From the NCBI RefSeq assembly GCF_043380555.1, contig NC_091752.1:32073666-32137665 (forward strand): a stretch of DNA of 64,000 bases, written 5' to 3'. Below, piece after piece: positions 46,801 through 56,000 of this stretch (the first letter of the stretch is position 1; each line of letters begins with the position of its first letter). This stretch comes from Nothobranchius furzeri (taxonomy: Eukaryota; Chordata; Actinopteri; Cyprinodontiformes; Nothobranchiidae). The notes beneath the pieces were generated by a model. The model had not been told where the DNA came from, searched no databases, and was given only the letters and a program-made list of their open reading frames with translations. The position numbers were made by a program, and so were the translations under genes.

Positions 46801-48989
46801 AGCAACAATCAGGAATGTTTTCTGTTTCCCCCACCTCTGATCTCTCAGAATCTCTCTTTTTTTCATTTAAAAGAAACATTTTGTTTATCTCTTGTGTTTT
46901 CATTCTGCAGCCAGGATCAAGTTTGGAGCAGACCCACATCTTCGTTCTTGCACACATACTCCGTAGGCCCATAATCGTTTACGGAGTGAAGTATTACAAA
47001 AGTTTCCGCGGCGAAACGCTCGGGTACACCCGTTTTCAAGGTGAGCGAGTGCTTGATCATTTGAGCCGACGACGTTTTGCTCACACATTGATCAGTGCAG
47101 CGTTTGTGCTATTCCATTGGGTGTGGAACAACTAGACGTCCTTTGTGAAATGGCTGCAGCCTACATGTGTCTGCATAGCTGACATATCTAACATAACTGA
47201 TTCATCAGTACTTGTCACTGACTGTGCATGTCGATTTAATGCATTTCATTAGAGATTTGGACCAAAAACAGCACAAGCATTGCAACAAAATGTGATATTG
47301 TGGTAAAACGGTACATTCTGCATGGATTTATGATGCAGAAAGCCATCCCACAAACATCCAGATACTACTGGACCTATTTAAAACCATCAGAATCTTAAGT
47401 AAAACAGTTCTTCAAACAGAGAGGGAAGTCTACCGTCAAGACTAGCAATAAAAACTGTCTGGATTCAATTTGCCTGCTGAGCTGAGCTGCACAGGGCTTG
47501 CCGTAAGTCGTCGGTGAGAGCCAACTACTTGTGGTAAAGTCGTTGTGATGGATCAGTCATTTAATGTTGCCAGGAGTCGGGATAAAACACCGGGAAAGCC
47601 AGTGCCCAGATGGAAACGATGGAGGAGGGGAGGATTTATAAGTTAAAGGGTGACTAAATAATCCCAGTACAGACTCAGTGGTTATCATGGGGAATGCTAA
47701 ACAGTCAGTGTCTGCGGCGGAGGAATTAATGAGTTACAGGAGCCAGCACTGCATCCAGATCTTGAGTACTCCTACTTAAAGTATTTGTGTCCCTGGTTTT
47801 CTCTTCTCCTCCTTTGATGTCAGAGAAAATATCTGCATGATTCATGTTTTAGTTAAAGAGCAAGTCACCCCTTACAAGAAGCGTACTTCACTCCCACTTC
47901 ATGTTTGAAAAATGCAACAAATGCTGTTGCCTAGCAGACGGAGAGGGTGGAGCCACTACAAATACACACACTCACGACATTGTGACATCATAATCTACCA
48001 GTTTACATCATAGCATACCTCTTAGCCAATGGCGATGGCAGATTTAAATTCAAATGCAGTCAAGAGTTTTTACCTGACAACGGTACAACACTGACAGTTT
48101 CAGGCAGAAATTTTAAATTTTAACTAAAATGCACTAAAGTGCAAAACTATTGACTACATGTGTCTGCAGCATGATTAGACACGCATTTATATAGTTTATC
48201 AGAAAAAAATTGTTTATTTGGGGGTGACTTGCTCTTTAAACTTTCAATCGTTGCCCCTAAATGGGCTGAATGAGCCTATAAATGCAAATCCCTGCAGATA
48301 GAGAAGCCACACGTTTATTCATTTTGAGTTGGTGTTTATGCCAGTAATATGTTCAGAAGTGAGGTATGATGTGGTTAGTGTGCATAAACAAATGGTAACT
48401 AGATCTTGTAAATTTAGGTATTTTTGAGGGAATGATCAAACATTGTCCATGCTCCTGCCTCCTTTAGGTGTGTACTTGCCCCTTTTGTGGGAACAAAGTT
48501 TCTGCTGGAAGAGCCCCATCGCTCTGGGCTACACACGAGGTCACTTCTCAGCACTGGTGGCCATGGAGAACGACGGCTTCGACAATCGCGGCGCGGGCGC
48601 CAACCTCAACACGGACGATGACGAGACGGTCACCTTCCTGCCGCTGGTCGACAGCGAGAGGAAGCTGCTACACATTCACTTCCTCTCGGCACAGGAAGTA
48701 AGATGCTCCTCCATGTGAGTGTAGCTCTTCCTCTCCATTTTAGTTGACAAGGTTGTTTTTTCTTCTTTAGATGGGTAATGAAGAACAACAGGAGAAGCTG
48801 CTGCGGGAGTGGCTGGACTGCTGCGTAACAGAGGGCGGCGTCCTGGTGGCCCTGCAGAAAAGCTCCCGTCGCCGCAACCACCCACTCGTCACTCAGATGG
48901 TGGAGAAGTGGCTGGAAGGCTACCGGCAGATCCGCCCCTGCGCGTCTTTGTCTGATGGCGAAGAGGAGGAAGACGACGATGACGAGTGA
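30851..48989 (+). CDS. zranb1: Deubiquitinase TRABID (ZRANB1)
   Basis: Coding exons are 30851-31811, 43347-43534, 44499-44652, 45058-45129, 45695-45893, 46434-46554, 46911-47040, 48468-48697 and 48771-48989. The 2274 bp give 757 residues. TRABID is an A20-like OTU deubiquitinase that prefers K29- and K33-linked chains and acts in Wnt and other signalling (known for the family). Three NZF zinc fingers are visible with Cys pairs at 10/13/24/27, 98/101/112/115 and 185/188/199/202. An ankyrin-type ubiquitin-binding region follows (SSEGDIARQLTSDEVRLLNR). The OTU core has its catalytic Cys at 492 (AGDCLLDSVLQATWG) and His at 634 (TRGHFSALVAMEN). The C-terminus is acidic. The protein is 49 residues longer than human; the extra length lies in the linkers, including a Gln/His-rich stretch after finger 2. 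The active site is intact. It converges with ctbp2. Confidence 0.98.
33034..34553. mobile_element. TA-flanked terminal-repeat element nested in the hAT copy
   Basis: The left end is ccgtaatttccggacttta, with gcgcacctcaatataagccg following. The right end is cattataagccgcgttc, then ttcggaaaatacga, the inverted partner. TA flanks both sides. The ends resemble the MITE at 6271-6847 (ccgtattttccggact). The interior holds a palindromic ctaccggccaacttggccgg stretch and a protein fragment described separately. Confidence 0.7.
33990..34139 (+). pseudogene. C-terminal fragment of a hAT-transposase-like protein
   Basis: The frame ends LSDILMVQLCSPEIKDYDPN, EAVMLWHKDGVRSRRP, then DFMDRE and a stop. This resembles the C-terminal tail after the dimerisation region of ZNF862/KIAA1586-type hAT proteins. 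The upstream frame is not recognisable. I am fairly unsure of the family and rely on pattern memory alone. Confidence 0.4.
34725..35870. other. zranb1 intron, nothing recognised
   Basis: AT-rich intronic sequence without exons, transposon ends or RNA genes that I could identify. Confidence 0.4.
35870..36330. repeat. Unclassified dispersed repeat, copy 2
   Basis: Uninterrupted copy: cagtcactctgag, aggctgaacatgaaaatag, gaaaagcctgacagatctac, gctgttgttggtttagc, gaacttctccagg, caaatatcaggaaataagac. No frame or clear terminal repeats. Confidence 0.7.
36628..38197 (+). mobile_element. Tc1-like transposon, degraded
   Basis: The element spans 36630-38195 between TA dinucleotides. The inverted ends start CAGTGCATCCAGAAAGTATT at left, with gaatactttctggatgcact at right. 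The homology extends over 100 bp (cactttttt, ttatgttacagcctcattcc). A transposase pseudogene lies on the plus strand. Confidence 0.93.
37002..37980 (+). pseudogene. Tc1 transposase, 5' deletion/frameshift and late stop
   Basis: The start MSKHKPCMKTKELNVDLRDR runs into a stop at about 37139 after loss of part of the DNA-binding region. The main frame from about 37234 holds the catalytic blocks MFWSDETKIELFG, FSFQQDNDPKHTAK and SPDLNPIEHLWRDL. It meets a TGA at 37933-37935 (Arg expected), then ends AKGASTKY at 37978-37980. Confidence 0.9.
38523..38955. mobile_element. 415 bp MITE with 9 bp target duplication
   Basis: The element spans 38532-38946, from TAGCCTGGCAAGCCAGACTA to TGGTCTAGTTCACTAGGCTG. 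It is flanked by CTAATAGTG at 38523-38531 and 38947-38955. The ends are shared with the 77 bp MITE at 16329-16405. The interior has repeated tctgtgatttg / agctgtgattggc words and no frame. Confidence 0.8.
39239..40853 (-). mobile_element. Tc1-like transposon, structurally complete
   Basis: The element spans 39241-40851 (1611 bp) with TA on both sides. The terminal inverted repeats are about 210 bp; by eye the outer 104 bp are identical on the two sides, starting CAGGTGCTGGCCAGTAAATT. Each arm carries an outer and an inner direct repeat (cagtaaattagaatatcat near 39252 and cagaaaattagaatattct near 39427, mirrored near 40640). This is the IR/DR layout of Sleeping Beauty-type transposons. The element encloses an uninterrupted transposase gene and lies in the large zranb1 intron, antisense to the gene. 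Confidence 0.93.
39529..40533 (-). CDS. Tc1-like transposase, intact 334-residue frame
   Basis: Starts MGKTSDLTAVQKTIIDTLHK and ends AKGAPTKY, the normal family termini, without a stop or frameshift. It shows a paired helix-turn-helix region (EAGCSQSSVSKHI; later SRTTTRRLMKDMGFRCRI) with a basic GRKKCGRKK stretch between. The GPLCF-containing core has DD34E catalytic residues in MFSDESKFCISFG, FQQDLAPAHSAK and SPDLNPIENLWG. Length matches functional Tc1 transposases (about 340). The enzyme would bind the direct repeats in the terminal inverted repeats, cut, and insert at TA. Whether it is expressed or active cannot be judged from sequence. It shares family with the broken copies at 11860 and the outer element at 19945. 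Confidence 0.95.
   Translation of the reverse strand: MGKTSDLTAVQKTIIDTLHKEGKTQKVIAKEAGCSQSSVSKHINRQAKGRKKCGRKKCTSSRDNRTLQRIVTTNPFKNVGEIHKEWTAAGVSASRTTTRRLMKDMGFRCRIPCVKPLLNMKQRKKRLAWAKDKKDWTDAEWSKVMFSDESKFCISFGNQGPRVWRKSGEAQNPRCMRSSVKFPPSVMVWGAMSSAGVGPLCFLRSRVNAAVYQEVLEHFMLPAADQLYGDADFTFQQDLAPAHSAKTTSTWFKDHGIPVLDWPANSPDLNPIENLWGIVKRRMQYARPNNAEELKTTIRATWALITPEQCHRLIESMPRRITAVIEAKGAPTKY
41126..42099. mobile_element. TTAA-flanked element with AAGGG ends
   Basis: Begins TTAAAGGGACTTTAC at 41126 and ends GCCCCTTTAA at 42099. This gives a TTAA target site and short inverted AAAGGG ends, typical of piggyBac or Kolobok-type non-autonomous elements. No transposase. A tRNA-like segment lies inside at 41581-41660. 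Confidence 0.55.
41581..41660 (-). repeat. tRNA-like SINE head
   Basis: On the minus strand it reads tagctcacctag (A-box-like), then, 29 bases later, ggttcgattct (B-box-like). These are the internal pol III promoter elements. The stems do not pair as in a real tRNA, so this is a tRNA-derived relic and not a tRNA gene. Confidence 0.5.
42100..43346. other. End of zranb1 intron 1, nothing recognised
   Basis: No transposon ends or exons identified. Open frames here resemble no known protein. It leads into the caaaag acceptor of exon 2. Confidence 0.4.
43347..43534 (+). CDS. zranb1: zranb1 coding exon 2
   Basis: Residues 321-383, VVEGDLAAVEAYKSSEGDIA to DMLAVLLTE, part of the ankyrin-type ubiquitin-binding region. 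The donor is GAG/GTCCGT, weaker than consensus, but it is fixed by phase and family alignment. Confidence 0.96.
44499..44652 (+). CDS. zranb1: zranb1 coding exon 3
   Basis: VSQQAAKCIPAMVCPELTEQ to LVTFTLPA. Acceptor ccctgcag, donor CAG/GTCAGC. Confidence 0.96.
45058..45129 (+). CDS. zranb1: zranb1 coding exon 4
   Basis: DIEDLPPAVQEKLFDEVLDR and DVQK. Acceptor gttttag, donor AAG/GTGAAT. Confidence 0.96.
45695..45893 (+). CDS. zranb1: zranb1 coding exon 5 (catalytic Cys)
   Basis: Holds the OTU nucleophile, Cys492 in AGDCLLDSVLQATWG. Acceptor ccgagcag, donor CTG/GTGAGG. Confidence 0.97.
46434..46554 (+). CDS. zranb1: zranb1 coding exon 6
   Basis: FYIRWKEWESWYSQSFGLHF to FILSLASQ. Acceptor tgtgcag, donor CAG/GTACCT. 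Confidence 0.96.
46911..47040 (+). CDS. zranb1: zranb1 coding exon 7
   Basis: PGSSLEQTHIFVLAHILRRP to LGYTRFQ. Acceptor ttctgcag, donor AAG/GTGAGC. Confidence 0.96.
47853..48239. mobile_element. TTAA MITE with perfect inverted ends
   Basis: Begins TTAAAGAGCAAGTCACCCC at 47853 and ends GGGGTGACTTGCTCTTTAA at 48239, a perfect 19 bp inverted pair including the TTAA site. It is 387 bp with no frame, piggyBac/Kolobok-like, and lies in zranb1 intron 7. Confidence 0.8.
48468..48697 (+). CDS. zranb1: zranb1 coding exon 8 (catalytic His)
   Basis: Holds His634 in GYTRGHFSALVAMEN. It ends SERKLLHIHFLSAQE. Acceptor cctttag, donor GAA/GTAAGA. Confidence 0.97.
48771..48989 (+). CDS. zranb1: zranb1 coding exon 9 (last)
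   Basis: MGNEEQQEKLLREWLDCCVT to the acidic C-terminus GEEEEDDDDE, TGA stop. Acceptor cttctttag. Confidence 0.97.
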   Translation: MGNEEQQEKLLREWLDCCVTEGGVLVALQKSSRRRNHPLVTQMVEKWLEGYRQIRPCASLSDGEEEEDDDDE

Positions 48990-50475
48990 CAAAACTGAAA
49001 CAAACGGAGGATATCTACGAGGGGGCAGGGCTCCTCCTCGTCCTCCTCACTTCTTTCTTTTTCAGTTTTTTCTGGTTCACCTTTTAGTTTTCCTGACTCG
49101 GGCAAACTGTGAAGGCCTTCACGAGAGGACGAGGAACCACAAGCCCTCCACTCACACCACCCAAAGCTACCAAACGGCTCCGCTGGCGTACACACTAACA
49201 CTTTACTCGGACCTCCCTGAGACGGGGGTTGGAATAAAGATTTACGAATGCAAAAACCCTTTGATTTGTTTTGAGTTTCAAATGTAATAAAAAATAAAGT
49301 CATCTTGATCACTGATGTAAATGCATGTGGTTGTTATAAAAAAGACAAGTTAAAGGAAATATACCAGCATTTATTTAAAACAACACTTTCTATCCCTTCA
49401 GTGTGGGCACTGACAAAAGCACACTTCCAAATTGACCTTTTTGATGTTTTTCCAGTTGTTTTAACAGTTCAGCTTCTGTTTGAGTGTTTTGAAGAGACAG
49501 GGACAAAGCCAATAAAAATTATCTTCAGAGATTATGTAATAATATACAGCGTATATCCTTATTATTAAGCACTGCACATTTATGAAAACATTTCTAACTA
49601 AACGCAGTATCCTTGCTTGAAATAAGATTGTTTATGAAGCTTTTTTAAAGGGAGACTTGCTCTAGGCAAGTCTGAACTACATGCACCAAGGTTTAACAGG
49701 TGGATAGTTGTTTTAATGTTCACCAGACTGATTGAACTGAGAACTCTGTGTGTGTGTGTGTTTGAATTTATTCTACATATTTATTGTTTAAAAACCTTAT
49801 TAAGAGCATTTCTGTATATTTTTCTCCTTTTTTTTTTTGGTGGATTTTGTTAATTATTCTTTCAATCTTGATGAAGACACGTTGCACAGAAACACTGTTC
49901 CTGTGAGGAAAGAACCAATCACGACAGTGGAAAGTTTACTTAGATTGTTGCATGGGATTTAGTACCTCATCTGGATGCCTAAAATCTCGTGCTTTTTATT
50001 GTGTTTTATTTTTTTTGGGTGTTTTTTTTTCTGGGCAGATGAGACACATTCATTGTCGGGGTGAAACCCGGAGTCACTAGTCCAATGTCTGTTTTTTGAC
50101 GCCTTGTTTGTTCGTTCATTTCTCAAAGCGTTTGATGTCCAGCCACCATTCATGGTACATGTTAGTTCAGCTTCTTGGTAAAGTCTGCTGTCGCTCCATC
50201 CTCTCGATTTAAGCTGTTGTGAGAGATTGCAACTTATTAAACCAAAGGTGACAGGAAAAAATAGATTTTGAAAAGTGAGTCGACCTTTTTCTTTGTTTCT
50301 TTGCCGTGAATGTTTGCATTTCTCACCCCTTGCCATTGCGTATTGTATCCTCTTTTGTGTCACATGTTTTGATCATTACCTAAATGTTGCTTTGTATTTA
50401 TGCAATAGTTGCAGATGTGACTATGATGGTTTGTGAATTTAGGCCTGACTTCAATAAACAGAGTGTAATGCAAAG
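48990..50475 (+). other. zranb1: zranb1 3' UTR (extent inferred)
   Basis: Signals AATAAA at 49286 and 49293 would give a short 3' UTR. Another AATAAA at 50453 would give one of about 1.5 kb. No further gene is seen. Confidence 0.5.
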
Positions 50476-50639
50476 AACAGGCAAAATACAAAAAAATAAA
50501 GGAAATCCTTTTTTGAATGTCTAAACTCAACAGTTTCCTGTCTGTTAATCTTTAAATCATAAACTAACTTTACAACCACAATAGGAAAATAACTTAGACC
50601 TTTGACAAAAATTAAAAGTCCCATTAGTCATCATCACAT

Positions 50640-50880
50640 GCTGGTCAAATTACATCTCCAGATTTGACCCATCCTTGTGGGGAGAGGTGAGCCTTGGGAA
50701 CCATTTGGTGTTTTAACACCCCCCCCCCCCCCCCCCCCCCAATCCAACCCTTTAAAGGTGAGTGTCAAGCAGGGGGGCATTGGGTCCCATTTTTAAAAGT
50801 CTTTGGTGTGACCTGGCTGGGATTTGACCCCTGATCCCTCAGTCCCAGGGCGTACACGCATACCACTAGGCAACTAAAAA
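50640..50880 (-). repeat. SINE-like repeat with poly-C tract
   Basis: On the minus strand it reads gcctagtggtatgcgtgtac (A-box-like), gggatcaggggtcaaatccc (B-box-like), caaagacttttaaaaatggg, then cctgcttgacactcac and ggttggatt. The run of C at about 50718-50740 sits where the copy at 13435 also has poly-C. A separate gatttgacccatccttg word at left recurs at 53703. Confidence 0.65.
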
Positions 50881-51515
50881 GGTAAATAGAAGTTTAAAAC
50901 ATAAAAAATGCAATAAATTGTTTTCAACGTGTTGTGCATAAAGCAGCTGTTTGGAAAGATCATAATCTGCTCACGCACATAGACACAATCAGCAAATGTT
51001 CATCTGCACTCTCTCCCTCAAGCAGAAAATCATTTTTCTTCCAAGAGAATTCATTAAAATACTGAAATACTGCTTGATTTTCATTTCATTAAAACCTGTT
51101 ACCATGTAGTTATTTTTTTCATTGATTAATTCATCTAACAATTTCCTTCAGACCACATTTGAGTTTTTAGCAACTAAAAATCCCACAAAAATGACTGAAA
51201 TCTGTTGCTATGCCTCTTTCTGACCACTAGGGGCATATATCAATAATCTGTGGAGGAACACTTTGATAAACAAAGATTTTATTTATTAGAAATCACATTA
51301 ATGTGAAATAGCTACTGCTTTACAGAAGTTGTAAACTGGTTATGTGTTTTATCTGGAAATCACAACTTGGCTTGATTATATTTTAAACTAACAAAAGTTC
51401 ATATTCTTTTTTAATCACTCATTTGTCCCAGTTTTCAGTTTTCTTGAGAAATATTTTAAACGGATAAAAACGAACCAGAGCAGTGTTCTACCAATCATCA
51501 ATCAGAACAGTAAGT

Positions 51516-51525
51516 TTTATTTATT
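51516..51525 (-). terminator. Candidate ctbp2 polyadenylation signal
   Basis: Overlapping AATAAA hexamers on the minus strand, about 1.3 kb beyond the ctbp2 stop. They would mark the end of its 3' UTR (51500-52831). Confidence 0.45.
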
Positions 51526-52831
51526 GTTTCCAGCTGCACTGAATGCTATACGTTCACCTTGTACAAGAAACAAATACAAATACTCACACTAAAAACCAAA
51601 CAATCTGTTGCAGCCACTTCTTTCTAACGTCACGGTGCTGAGGAGGAGGGTGGGGGGCCACCGAGAGCCACAGCTGGCCCTCATTAGAGCAGAAAAACAA
51701 AGAAACTATGAGAGGAGGGGCGGGGTCGTGGTCACGTAAGACTACGGCAATATGAACATTTAACAAGCCGATACAAATCTAACAGGAGTGAAAACATTCA
51801 CACACATCTAAAATGTACAATTGGATATATTAAAAAAATACCACAATTGAGACAGATATGAGAAGCAGTAATCCGGATGATTGGTTTTCTTATTTTCTGT
51901 TCAGATTTAATGTTACTTTGTAGTTTCCTGAGACTTCCTGTTTCTGTTCCTTTACTAATACCTCAGTAGCTCATAAGTGCATTTCTGCCATGCAAATGAG
52001 CTCCTTTGGATGCTAACGGGGAATTTTCTGCTCATAAGACTCAAATATCACCTTGGTTCAGCAGAGTAGGACCATTACATGTTCAACGTTGGATTGCTTT
52101 GTTGAATTTTTTATAATTTTAATCCTATTTTTGGTGTAAACGTTCATTTCCACCTCCTGATTTAAAACGGTGTTTAACTGGATTTTACATTCTGGAGCAC
52201 CAATGAACAGAAAGGGCACAGAGTCCTGATCTCTGATCTACTTGCTGATTGGTGGATTTTTTTCTGCTCTGCCTAGCATAATGGTAAATTTATTAAATTT
52301 AACTCACTGAAAAACAGATATTCATTTGCAACAGAAACACAAAATATATAATAAACCAATAATAGTAAAAAAAAAAATAACCTAACAAACACAAGACAGG
52401 TTTAATGACACGTCGTCCTTTAAAACCAGGAAGGTTGAGTCGGGTTCCTGCGCTTGGCTCCCGGTAGCTTGTCCTAGAAGTCCAAAAGGATTTCCCCAAT
52501 GTATATGTAAGGATACAGATATAACCCAAAGGGTCGTTTAGTTTGGTAAACAAAATCTAATATGGAGGGAGGGGACGCCTGGGCTCTGCTGCTCGAGTTT
52601 GACGGTCAGTCCCGTCTTTGTGTGGCAGCTCAGGTGTGTCCTACCGTCCACTGTCCTCACTCCAGCTTGGTGGTTTCATACAAAACGAAAAGTGTGAAAC
52701 ATTTGCCTGGCAGGCAGTTTGCTGGTAGGTCCAGACGGCTGACATCAAGCATATGGTTGGATGGGTTGACTTGGTCAGTTTCTTAGTCTACACTGAGTTT
52801 ATGTCTCTGCTCGGCTACGCCAGCCATCCTG
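51526..52831 (-). other. ctbp2: ctbp2 3' UTR (inferred)
   Basis: There is no other gene on either strand. The extent rests on the polyadenylation hexamers at 51516-51525. Confidence 0.45.
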
Positions 52832-53015
52832 CTACGGCTCACTCATGTGCTCTCTCATAGGGTTGCCGTGTTTGGAGGGTTGATTTGGAGAGGTGGCCTG
52901 GGACGGATGGGTGCCCAGGGGCAAGGTGTGGGCGATTGGCACACCCCCGGGCACCAACCCTTCCATAGGTCCAGTGATCCCACCGGGGGCGATACCCATC
53001 ACACCAGGGGGGAAT
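52832..53015 (-). CDS. ctbp2: ctbp2 last coding exon
   Basis: FPPGVMGIAPGGITGPMEGL, VPGGVPIAHTLPLGTHPSQA to HMSEP, TAG at 52834-52832. Acceptor tttctccag. Confidence 0.96.
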
Positions 53016-56000
53016 CTGGAGAAAAACGAGTGATCAATATTAATCAAGAAAAACTGGAGAAACAAACAATTACTGAAAGGCAACACAGATCCTAGAGAAA
53101 ATCACGTAAGGTTAATGAGCTAGAGACATTTGGTAAAATAATCACAACAGCTCTCATATTTGTGTCACCGCCTTCTGTAAGCATAACTTACAGAGCAAAG
53201 AGCATTTGGGTCAAATTTGCCTAAAATTACACAAAAACTTGAACATGAAGGGTAATGTGCTCCTTTGTTGGGTTCTAACAGAATAAAAACAAGGAAAAAC
53301 GTGTCTTCAATGAAAACTAGAAGGAATAAATGGGGTAGTTTGGGTGAACGGATTAATTTGTTAGCTTAGGAGACCACACAGTCAGGTGTTTTTTATGGAG
53401 TTAATTTAGTGTTTTTATTGTGCAATCGATCTGTGTCATTCTGCAAATAACATGCATTCAAAAGCAAAAGCAATAACACTTGGAATCGGATTATTTAATC
53501 AGTTACAATTGACATTACAACCATCTGATCATGTTATTGATGACATAGCTAAATGACCTCTGTCTGTACCTGAAACTAAAAATCAAATATTCTTTCCATG
53601 AACACTTTCATTCCTAATCATGGCGGCTGCCAAGGTTCTGCACACATGAAAGCATGCATACATCCAATGGTGATTATGCGGGGGAAACAATTTCTCTGCA
53701 TTTGACCCATCCTTGAGGAGCAGTGGGTTGCCATTTGCTGGGCTGCTTTCAGAGTTCAGTACTTTGCCCAAGGGCACGTCAACATCTGGCTTGCCGTGGA
53801 CAACCGCTATCCCCGCTCAGCCTCCTACTATCTCAAGTCAGTCTCACGCACATGCACACCTGCTTCTGTACTCATGGTGTAACTGCACAAGTCACTGTCA
53901 CAGACTAGTGTTGTTCATTTTTTACAATAATATGACTTGCTGAAGTATTCCGCTGTTCTTATTTGGATTTTAAAAAGCTGATACAGTTTTACTATTTGCA
54001 CAAGAATGCAAAAAAATTACAACATTTACACGTTAAAATAAACGTAGTTGTTAAATAAAAAGAGATGGGTTTTGGTGCTTGTAAAATACAAAAATATGGG
54101 ACATTTCTGTAAAGTCCTACAATTTTGTTTTGTTTTGAATTTAATTAGCAGCACAGAAGCACAACATGAAAGTGGTCCTTCACTGAGAAACCATTTTTTG
54201 GCTCATTTTGGAAATGATCACTCACTCTGAATGTGCTGAACATAAACAGAAACACTCATCTCCTTCATAAGTTTCTAATGGAAAATAGATGGTGAAACTG
54301 TAGGATGTGAAAAGCCTGACAGATCTACATCACACTGTCACCTAACATTAATGGTGTCAGCCATCTTGACTCGTGACGGGGAAGGCTGTTGTTGGTTTAG
54401 CGTCCAGGAAACAACAGAGAACGTCTTGGCTAGTAGAAGCTAACCGTTAGCATTAGCAACTCCACCACGTAGCAGAACTCTTTCAGGCTTGTGTTATTTG
54501 TGGAGACAAATATCAACTTTGCCGAACAAACCGTCAGTGGCAGAACTGCATTGTTGTTATCCAATCTGAGGCAAGATGTCCAAAAATCAGGAAATAATAC
54601 TCCAAATCCTGTCTTCTGAAGCTACTTTCTCCTCTGGCTTACTTCTACATGCTGAAACAGGTGCACTGGAGCTTTTTTTCCCCAGAGTGCAACTTACAAA
54701 GCATTCATTCCTAATATAAACCACTTCAAACGTATTAAAATACTAGTGAAGGACCTCTTTAATGCCAAAGTTTCCCCACTCCAAATTATTTTGACATTCT
54801 TCACAATCTCAAACGAACTGTCTGTTCCTGTCTTTCCTGGTCACAGATCCTCAGCTCAACATCTACAAAAACAACTTATTTTACATTTGACGGCCATCAT
54901 GCTAACTGATAATGTGTGGCTAAAGTAAAAGAACATTCTACATTAGACCAGTCTCATGTGCAGTTTATTCTTTATGTTGAGGGAAGAAAAAAAGGGTAAC
55001 TGGAGGGTAGATGGAGTTACACCTACAGGGCATGGATGAAGAGAAGCTGCAGAACTCCTCAGGGTTCGGGTTATTAAGAATGTTTTTATTTTTTCATTTG
55101 CATTCATTTACCTGAGTTGAGATCTAGGTATATAATTTGTCCTGCATTCCCCCCGTTGCTATGGCCTGTACCATGGTTTGGTTCACTCGGCTGTGTGAGA
55201 GAAGCAGTTCAGTCGGGTTCAGACAATGTAATGACGACTGAGAAACGCAGAGGCTAAACTTAACAAGGGATAAACTCAACTGGGCCAAGATTAAACTTCT
55301 AAAAAATGCAAGATGTAGGAATAAAACACAAATCACTTAAAGCTACCCCTCCCCCATGTGCTAAAACTCTACTGCAGGTGTTGAGATGACACCCGAGTTC
55401 TCCTCGTGAAGTCCAAATGACTCGCCCACCTGTAGGCGGCACCGTTGATTTCAGGGTGAACTTGAGGCTGCTGCTGCTCCATCATTCCCCAGGGCGCCGT
55501 GGTAACAAAGAACTCCTTATTGACGCAGTTTCTCAGGCTGTCGGGAATACGACCTGCGTCGGGGAAAGACGAACCACAGTGAGGCCAGAAATCAAAAATG
55601 CGTCAGTGTGAAGAAGCACAAAGACGCACCAGTGATGGCTCTGCGGATTTCCGTGGCGGCGGCCTCTCTCATCTCCAGCGACGCCTGTTCGCTGTACCAG
55701 GCAGTGTGGGGGGTGCAGATCAGGTTGGGGGCATCTTTGAGGGGACCTTGGGAAAAACTGCTCAACGGCAAATAAAAACCAAGTAAAGAATCAAGCAGGC
55801 ACATATTTTTCTAATTTAATTTTGTTCATAAGAAAAAATGGAGACACCTAAAAGGCTCTGACTCATGGACGTCCATGGCTGCACCCCGTATCCTGCCTTC
55901 TTTTAAGGCCTGGGCCAAAGCTTTCTCATCTACAAGACCTCCTCGTGCAGCATTGACCAGAAAAGCACCTTGACGCATCTAAACACACACAAGAAAGTGC

